Assembly: GCA_003971905.1 (NCBI GenBank)
Contig: RSEE01000094.1
Span: 124,001 to 188,000, forward strand
Length of the DNA: 64,000 nucleotides
From: Moniliella sp. 'wahieum'
Taxonomy: Eukaryota > Basidiomycota > Moniliellomycetes > Moniliellales > Moniliellaceae
Reading direction: 5' to 3'
In this document: piece after piece, positions 57,801 through 64,000 of the stretch
Layout of the letters: the number at the start of each line of letters is the position of its first letter
Numbering within the stretch: position 1 is the first letter of the stretch
Made by a program: the position numbers and the translations under genes
Notes under the pieces: generated by a model
The model's input: the letters and a program-made list of their open reading frames with translations, nothing else
The model's database searches: none
What the model was told of the DNA's origin: nothing

Positions 57801-59151
57801 GCCGCGCGTGGAGCCAAGACGGTTCGGAGTTTCTCTACTCGGAACGGAGTGAGCGCGCCCGATCCACCTTCTCCCAACGCGATTCCTCTGTGCCCAGCTG
57901 GCCAGGCATTGAGATTGAACCGGCCCAGTCCAGTCCCGAGGACCGAGCTGAGCTCGCGTATCTGGGGCCTGCTTCTACCCATACTCGATCCGCTCGCCCT
58001 CCCCCGTATCGGCGGGCCCCCAGCCGATATTGGGGTTGGGACTTGGCTTGACGCTGGGTCAACCGTCGGCTCGGTCCAACCGGCCCCCACCACTGCGGCT
58101 ACGCAAGGGGGGGAGTGTATCGCCTGCTACCCAGACGGCTCCGTTGCCAGTGAGAGAAGGCGACCAGACATTTGAGATCACTCCCTTTAGTACCTTGTCC
58201 CTTCACAGCGACGACGACATTGAGTGTCGTCTAGACGATATGCTGTCGCTCACGGAAGACTTGCGGATGGCCAGCACGACATTTCCGTTTCTTCCCCCCC
58301 GTTTGACGGGGCTCAGAGGCCATCCTCGCCTGCTCGGACCACGGCGTTACCTTGCTCGGTATCCAACACGACGGTCACACCCTCTGCCTCTACCCACACC
58401 ATCTTGCCCCTGCGGTCCTACGCCCCGCAAGGCAACGGGCCCGAATCTGCCAAGATGACCCCCGTCTCCTCGTCGCAAAGCCAATCCCACCCGCCCCTGT
58501 CGGACTCGGGAACGGAGCAGGAGTTGGACGCCATTTCTCGCTCAGGGCATGAAGCCCCGCTGGGGAAAGATGCACCTTTGCCACCCTCGCCGCTACCTCC
58601 CTGGGAGATCTCGTCGTTTACCCCCCCCCCTCCCGGGTGGGTTCCTCCGCCGCCCCCACCTGGCTGGCAGGCGGGGATGCGCTCCCGCCCCTCCTCCTGG
58701 CTGGCCTCCGCTCGGTCCTACCCCGTTCGAGTCGCTTTCCACTTCGCCTGCCACGCCTGGCTCGACAGGGAGCGCGCCCAGCCCATCGCAAACCACGACG
58801 GAGGGTGCACGGCCCATCCTTTGCCCTCGCCCGGCCGTCAGTCAAGGTCCGTTGGGAGAAGGGCGATCGAGTGGGTCAAAGTCGCTACGAGGCCCGACGG
58901 GCAAAGTGCACTCGCCTTCGCGCGCTCGCCGCGTGTTAGCGGCCGCCATCCCGATCCGACTCAGTTCGTCCAGCTCTTCGGTGGCTAGTCCTCCTGCTTC
59001 TCGCTTCAGCGACGTGCCCCCCACCCCTCACTCGGCCTTGCCCACCAGTCCCCATTTGCGCAACACCCAAACGTTGGTTCATCGCCTGGCTAATGTCACT
59101 GCTTCCCCCGACGCCCGTCCTCCCTTTGCTCCACTTGGAACGAACGCCTAA
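51888..59151 (+). CDS. Very long, mostly disordered protein with a conserved N-terminal fungal domain
   Basis: First exon ATGCT (51888-51892), then an intron (51893-51945), a Pro-rich leader and a second intron (52230-52317). The conserved block is RGCLLPLYPTLGGQLYAISR, EYGLPSIGGLSVYLVDDGFG and IGDSAWRSIWAPYF; I recall similar YPTLS.QL.AI.REYGLPS..G sequences at the N-termini of fungal proteins of unknown function. Later comes LPIVGRIEWAVEL. From about 53.4 to 59.15 kb the coding frames hold Ser/Pro/Asp-rich sequence with charged islands (PTDEEGTLPPIDDVGDVLSL, GSWSDSLDTSGMPSMQALLD, VTNATTLPPSSFEHSVKMDD). The end is ATQTLVHRLANVT-like sequence and PPFAPLGTNA at 59151. Roughly 2,300 residues if one gene. 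More than ten frame changes occur; some may be introns, and splitting into two genes cannot be excluded. Confidence 0.55.
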
Positions 59152-59690
59152 GTTTTGCGCTTGCGCAGTGCCCAAATCCTTCTCTCCACCCGCACCCATG
59201 TACTCCTCTCTTTGTTTCTATCGCACTTTGTCTCTACCGATCCGAAACCGTCCCTGTAGTGCCAAGTAGGACAGCGCTGCAACGCGACGTGCAGAGAGAA
59301 TCAAGACTTGTAGAGCATGGCGCCAAGGGACATCACTAGCACTCTAGACTTCAAGTGGAACCTGAGGCTTGACGCTGCACCAATTATGGATCACCTTGTC
59401 GATCATGTGTTTTCTCCGCTCCATAGATCAACTGTTGGTCGAGGCGGTGATTCAAGGGTCACTTGATCCTCCCGCTCATCTCGCCTGTGGCATCGCCCAC
59501 GCCACCTTCTGCACCACCTTCTCCCCAACTGTCTGAACAGATCCCCCCTCGTCCTACCGTCCGGGTCAACTCTGCCGTCGCCTGCGTTTAACAAACCCAC
59601 TCTCTGGTCCCTCTTCTCCTTTCCACTGTCCGACTCTGCCACTGCCCGCCCACCCACTCCTCATTCCCCACTCTCCCCCTTTCCTTTCAG
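59152..59690. other. Intergenic plus probable 5' part of the Maf-like gene
   Basis: A CCCTTTCCTTTCAG acceptor ends at 59690, so an upstream Maf exon must lie in or before this stretch. A segment reading SPAFNKPTLWSLF near 59577-59615 is a candidate. No ATG for it was identified. Confidence 0.35.
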
Positions 59691-60747
59691 GCAACCGTGT
59701 CATCTTGGCGATCAGAGCGGCAGCCGACCAAGGCGCGACCTTCTTGCGGGTGGTATGCAGCACGTTCTTCCTATGTCGAGAGTGGGAAGGAACGGACTGA
59801 TGCATGGTGGCTGGCGAAAGGAGGGCAGGGCTTCGTCCCCGAGCTGGTCAAGTCGACGTAGGAGGAACAGGTGCCTGCAGTCCGACTGTATCGTCAATGA
59901 GAAGGTATACGAGTATGCACTTGAGACTGCCAGGGGCGGCACGTTGGTCTGGATGCTGGTGTGCTGGCGTGCCGGTTCATGGCAGGACCTTGCTTCCTGT
60001 GGTCTGGGGATCCTGCCAGGACCACAACAAAGGCAAAGAAGAAGATGTGACTCTTCCCCCCGTCTCATTCGCCGCGCATCGAGGTGGACCGACGTCTGTT
60101 GGTGAGTGCCTCACTGCCCCCTACTGAGGACCCGACCATATACCGGACGTGGTCATTGCGGGTACGTGCCTTGTGCTTGGCGCTTGGCGCTTGGCGCTTG
60201 GCGCTTGCGCTTGCGTTTACGTTTGCTTCCCGTCCATCTTCTTCATATTAATCATCTCCCTTTGCCATGCCTAGCCGATGCGATCGTCATCAGGGACAAG
60301 GAAATCCATGAGAAGCCGTTGGACCGGAACGATGCACTACGGAGGATATGCTGATGGACTTGAACGATGGGTCGTATGAGGGGGTGACGGGAATGCGGTT
60401 GTCAACCCCATCCCTGTCAGTCCTGAATTCCATGTCAAGTACGTTAGGAGCTTCAAGGTTGGATGGTCGAGGGAGCTTGCTTTGCTACTTACAGACAACG
60501 AACGAACCCATTCACATGAGCATGGCCGAAAAGGCCAAATTCACCTTTGCTTGCGACCCGTCGGAGCACCTGTTGGCCTATGCCACCTCGGGAAGGAATG
60601 GACAAGGCGGCGCCTTCTCCTCCAAATCCCTGGTGCGCTCTTCATTTCGACCCTCGAGGGCAACTATAGTAACGTGGTGGGATTTCCTTCCATGCCTTCT
60701 TCCGCTTCCTTCACGACTTGTTGGAGAACGATAAGATTGAGCTCTAG
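59691..60747 (+). CDS. Maf-like nucleoside triphosphate pyrophosphatase
   Basis: Maf/HAM1-related enzymes hydrolyse non-canonical or methylated nucleotides to monophosphates. After a pyrimidine tract and AG at 59690 the chain reads RVILA, then (shifted) QSGSRPRRDLLAGG, matching the Maf LAS.S.RR..LL start. FVPELVKST and VYEYALETARG (A-helix) follow. PDVVIA joins across an intron (60162-60274) to ADAIVIRDKEIHEKPLDRND and ALR, the D.VV....I..KP.....A motif. Next come MDLNDGSYEGVTGM, AEKAKFTFACDPSEHLLAYA, and GALFISTLEGNYSNVVGFP, the Maf E-G-D/N-Y-NVVG block with one-residue change (N for D). It ends LENDKIEL at 60747. The intron carries a GGCGCTT repeat. Several frameshifts. Convergent with mS23, 160 bp away. 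Confidence 0.75.
60174..60215 (+). repeat. GCTTGGC tandem repeat inside a Maf intron
   Basis: Five copies of GCTTGGC followed by GCTTGC units, within the 60162-60274 intron. Confidence 0.8.
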
Positions 60748-60907
60748 GATTTCAGTCTCCCCTACGGGCTCGTTCGTTCTCCTAGTCGCTTGGTGCTATG
60801 CTGTCACCTCCTCATGGCTACCCCCCACTTCTTGAATCTCTATCATGCATCCCACGAACGGAACGACCGTGTGCTTCGCAAAAGAGCAGTCCTGGTGACC
60901 GACAGGC

Positions 60908-61791
60908 TTACCGGAACGGATTCGCCGCCGCTGGAGGCGGAGCCGGCTTCGAGTCGAAGTCGAATCGCCTTGACTGAGACGGGCCTTGTTCTGCTTGCTC
61001 TGCCCCGGCACGGGGGGAAGCGCCCGAACGAGTATCAATGGTCCGTAGCGACGCAAGAATGTTTGGCACAGGCAAGTCTTCTTGGGTCCGGATGGCAACT
61101 CGTTCCTTGGCGAATTCGCGCTCGGCCACCGACTTGGCAAAGTGTCCACCCATCTCTTTGGCCTCAACCAGGGCGAACCGGGTAGCCGTCTCGTGTTCGG
61201 CGCGCAAAGCATAGTACGCACCCAGTTGGCGCTGGTACGCCTCGAGGAGCGACATGTTGCCCTGCTCATGCAGGGCCAGCACGGCTTGAATTAGACTGGG
61301 AACAAGAGCAGACTGGTCAGTAGCCCGTTGAGCAGTGTGCGCCGCATTCGCAGCCCAGATCAACGCACTCTTCCACATTCGGGTTGCGGCCATAGTCACG
61401 CAAGTTGGCGCCTTTGCGGCGCGTGTCGTACTGGGCGGCGACCTGCTCGTCGGGCTCGACGAGCGTTTGGGGCCGGGCGGCTTCCCAAGGATGGTCCTTG
61501 TAGAACTGCGTACGCACCCGGTCGGCCAGGTAGCGGATGGTAGGAAGGTTGTACATGTGGTTCCTGTGCAGCTTGCGCTCGATGCCATCGGTCTTGAGGC
61601 CCTGCTCGAGGCGGCGGGTGTACTCGAGGTGGGCGGCGGTCTTGCGGGCGCGGTTGTAGGGCGGAGGCAAGGGCGGGTTCTCGAGCGTCGCGCGCGCCAG
61701 CTCGGCTCCTCCTTGACGTACCCGCCGCGCATCAGGCGCGAGACAAAGACGGGCACCTGGCCGCAATGTTGCGGCTTCCGTTGGCCGGCAT
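60908..61791 (-). CDS. RSM25: Mitochondrial small-subunit ribosomal protein mS23 (Rsm25)
   Basis: Component of the mitochondrial ribosome small subunit, fungal type. Start at 61791: MPANGSRNIAAR, then (one base missing) QVPVFVSRLMRGGYVKEE. Family core: LENPPLPPPYNRARKTAAHL, GLKTDGIERKLHRNHMYNLP, TIRYLADRVRTQFYKDHPWE and AARPQTLVEPDEQVAAQYDT. Then WKSALIWAANAAHTAQRATD, QSALVPSLIQAVLALHEQGN, MSLLEAYQRQLGAYYALRAE and a Ser/Pro/basic tail ending PPPAAANPFR at 60908. About 294 residues, in range for basidiomycete mS23. Frame changes near 61700, 61690 and 61385 fit missing bases. No intron was needed. The start gives a short basic N-terminus that could be the mitochondrial signal. Divergent from PEX11 across about 1 kb. 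Confidence 0.85.
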
Positions 61792-62853
61792 GGGGGGAGC
61801 AGATGCGGGGCTGCGGGAGGAGGTTAGGCGGGGGGACACACTTCACTATTACTTCTGCCGAGAGCCAGAACAGCACCAGCGGACCTTCGCACCAGCCAGC
61901 CAGCAGCCCGTTCCGCCGCTCGGCTCGCCGGTCCATTCCGCCTCTGATGGCAAATGTTCACTTTCCCAGGTTAATCGAACAGCCAGGCAGGTCAGCCCAT
62001 GCGCCTTGGTAGCATCCAGCCCACGCCATCTATGCCTTCCCCAACGAAAGCAGACCGTCGGTTGACTTGCGCGTACGCACCCATTGCATGGCCGGTGTCC
62101 CCAGCCTCGAAGATGCAACCGCCAGTGCAGAAGGCAAACACCTTGTCCAGCTGGCGCAACACACCTTCCTTGCGGCGCGGCGATGCTTCAGTGCTCTCGC
62201 CACACCGCGCCCAGCGGCCGAGACGGCCTCATTAATCATTGCGCTCTCGGTGGTGTCGAGGGGAACAGATACGGCGTGTGGCTTTGTCCCCATGCCCTGC
62301 ATTCTCTCCTGCAGTGTGCCCTCACTAGTCACTGGCCCTGTACCTAGTCCGGCCTCCGATGTAGATGCCCAAGTCTGGCTCTAACCCATCACCTTCTCAG
62401 AGATGAGTCTCATCCTTCTGCCCGTCTGGCTCCCTAGGCCAACATGCGTGGGCTGGAAGCGCGGGCGTGGCTGAAGCAGCTGAGCCTCCGCCCCAAAGGC
62501 GCGAGTGTTGGGGTTGGGGCCGGGGGGCCTGAATATTGAATGAAGCTCAAACCCCAGAAGGGCCGACTTGCACGGGGGGGGCGAGCGCGCGAACCGCTGA
62601 CGGGCAGCGGTGACCGGTGAGGCTGGAGGGAGGCCGGCCTGAGACCCAGTGCCATCGTCGTGAAATGTCCCAGTTGGGTACCGCTGGGCTGGATAGTTAG
62701 AGTGGGGTCTTGGGTCTGCGGGCCCAGTGACTATGCCGGTCGTCTGTCCGCAAGCCAGTGACTTGCTCGGGGAGCGCCAGCACGCCCCCGCCTCTGCCCA
62801 GGAACCCCCTTCTCACCACCGCCAGTCCATCTTCACCGCCGCCTCCAGGCACC
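61792..62853. other. Divergent intergenic region between mS23 and PEX11
   Basis: About 1 kb without supported genes. A GGTGACCGGTGAGG motif occurs at 62609-62622, and a G-run at 62575-62581. The plus frame at 62067-62384 shows no motif. Confidence 0.4.
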
Positions 62854-64000
62854 ATGGCCTCCACCGCGTCGCCACGCCTCGACTCGTCTTCCAGAGCTTC
62901 TGACGAATCCGCAGCCGTGGCCGTCGCTAGCGTCCGCACGCCGTCCCCAATCCCTCATCACCGCCCGCCCGTCAGCCCGTCCAGGCCGTGGCATCGCTGC
63001 CTCGACTGTGCGGCCCTCCCAATCTCTTCCGCCTCCCCATCCCGTACAGTACGCAAGAGCCTGATGGGGACGGTGAGCCATTGAGCACTGTACTTGCCAC
63101 CCGTGTGGTGCATTTCTTGGCGTCTTTGTCGCCTGGAGGTTCCCCAGCACATGGACTCACTTATTGCATACCTTTCCTCTTGGGGTGGCACCGACAAGGC
63201 CCTGATGATGTCCCAGTACGGGGCGCGCCTTCTGGTTGCCCTTTCTGCCATCCAGCATCGGGCACGAGCGTGGGTCTTTGCTGGATCGTCATCCTATCTT
63301 CCCTATGGCGGATCTTCCACTGCTCGTCGTTTTGCTGCCCTGAGCGATGCGTGTGCCGATGCCCGTACGCTTTTCCGCGTGTGGAGTGTTCTGCCAATAA
63401 TTCGCTGGGTTCGTTTCTCTTCTTTGCGGTGACCGGTGACCACTCTCTAACATACGTTCCGTTCCAGATGATCCAAATCGAGCACATCCAGCCACGAACA
63501 AGACTGCTATCCAACGTCGAGCGCCTGCAAGGCTGGTCGCTCCTCTTTTGCCTCCCGCTTGAGTTTCTTGCTTACTTGGGAGCCCATTCGATCGTGCCCA
63601 TGGGCCGCGCAGTACATCGCCGTCTCGCGCTTCTCTCGGCCCGTTTTTGGGTGGCATACCTTGTGCTACAATGCCTACTGATGGAGGAGAACCGACTTTG
63701 TCGGCTGCAAGCGCGGGCCTTGGAACGAACACGTGGGCATCCCATACCGCTCCCTTCCCTTTCCCGTCGGTCCAGTAGTGCTGGCGCGTCCCAGGTACCG
63801 CTCTCCAAAGCCACACCTTACACCTCGCATGGTCGCGTGGAGACCAAGCCACCACGGTTGCATGGCTCGGCCAAGAAAGCGGCCCAGCGGGCAGCTCTTC
63901 GACCGGAGATGTTTGAAGAGTATGAGAATGATCCCAAGGCGGCCGAGCGGGCGGTGACAAGGGCGCTGTGGGACGAGCTGGACGACAAGAAGCATGACAT
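62854..64000 (+). CDS. PEX11: Peroxisomal membrane protein PEX11 (PEX11C-like), 3' end outside window
   Basis: PEX11 proteins bend the peroxisomal membrane and promote proliferation and division. Start MASTASPRLDSSSRASDESA (62854), with a Ser/Pro-rich head. After a probable intron ending near 63137 comes VPQHMDSLIAYLSSWGGTDK, ALMMSQYGARLLVALSAI, ALSDACADARTLFRVWSVLP and IIRW. An intron with a pyrimidine-rich end (acceptor near 63467) joins to MIQIEHIQPRTRLLSNVERL, LPLEFLAYLGAHSIVPMGRA and LLSARFWVAYLVLQCLLMEE. The blocks L...L..T.GTDK.LM..QY, LS..ISDARTLFRLWG.L and LE..AYL.SH.I.P are typical of the PEX11C/GIM5 group. The chain continues with a long charged region (AAQRAALRPEMFEEYENDPK) to the window edge. 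Fourth peroxisomal gene in the window. Confidence 0.88.

Noticed and set aside
1-64000. CRISPR arrays, prophage, bacterial operons, transposases
   Set aside because: No spaced repeats, phage genes or ribosome-binding sites; introns and gene families are eukaryotic, and no transposase or reverse-transcriptase motif was found.

Overview
This is a eukaryotic, almost certainly fungal window, most likely basidiomycete. Genes carry short introns (about 53-113 nt) with GTACGT/GTGAGT/GTAAGT donors and TACTAAC- or CTGAC-like branch sites. Coding DNA is GC-rich and genes sit on both strands without operons. The protein families are fungal (VPS23, PHO80-family cyclin, HECT_2, Sel1-repeat, SulP-STAS-cNMP, mS23). 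I could not fix the subphylum; a smut-related (Ustilaginomycotina) origin is only a guess.

Most conserved genes are broken by small frameshifts that look like single missing bases, often in short homopolymers. Examples are adenosylhomocysteinase near 45400, LST8 near 38170, 38355, 38537 and 38765, the SulP transporter near 29750, and thiolase near 8410 and 9188. Because housekeeping genes are hit throughout, I read this as deletion-type sequence error (unpolished long reads), not pseudogenes. CDS coordinates are therefore outer bounds of genes assembled across frames and introns.

Layout. 1-5 kb: a LOR/tubby-like candidate (-) and a Yippee-like zinc protein (-). 5-9.5 kb: acyl-CoA oxidase (-) and an SCPx-type thiolase (+), divergent across about 500 bp and both ending in SKL. 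9.7-12.7 kb: an unknown protein (-) and ESCRT-I VPS23 (+). 14-20.7 kb: a J-domain protein (-), a HECT_2 ubiquitin-ligase-like gene (-) and a disordered gene (-) that may be its N-terminus. 22.3-23.8 kb: a PHO80/CLG1-like cyclin (-). 23.8-28.3 kb: gene-poor. 28.3-34 kb: SulP-STAS-cNMP transporter (-) and a membrane-anchored DUF218 protein (-). 36.3-38.8 kb: a PEX39-like gene (-) divergent from LST8 (+). 39.7-42.3 kb: a disordered protein (-). 44.9-47.3 kb: adenosylhomocysteinase (-) and an unknown protein (+). 48.3-49.9 kb: Sel1-repeat protein (+). 51.9-59.2 kb: one very long, mostly disordered protein (+). 59.7-61.8 kb: Maf-like pyrophosphatase (+) convergent with mitochondrial ribosomal protein mS23 (-). 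62.9 kb to the end: PEX11 (+), cut by the window edge.

Four genes serve peroxisomes: acyl-CoA oxidase and thiolase are early and late steps of peroxisomal beta-oxidation, PEX39-like is a matrix-import factor, and PEX11 is a membrane proliferation/division peroxin. The oxidase-thiolase pair shares one intergenic region and could be co-regulated; the other two are 30-55 kb away and may be neighbours by chance. The rest is ordinary housekeeping: TOR signalling, endosomal sorting, the methyl cycle, mitochondrial translation, ubiquitylation and cell-cycle control. I saw no CRISPR, prophage, transposase, rRNA or convincing tRNA.
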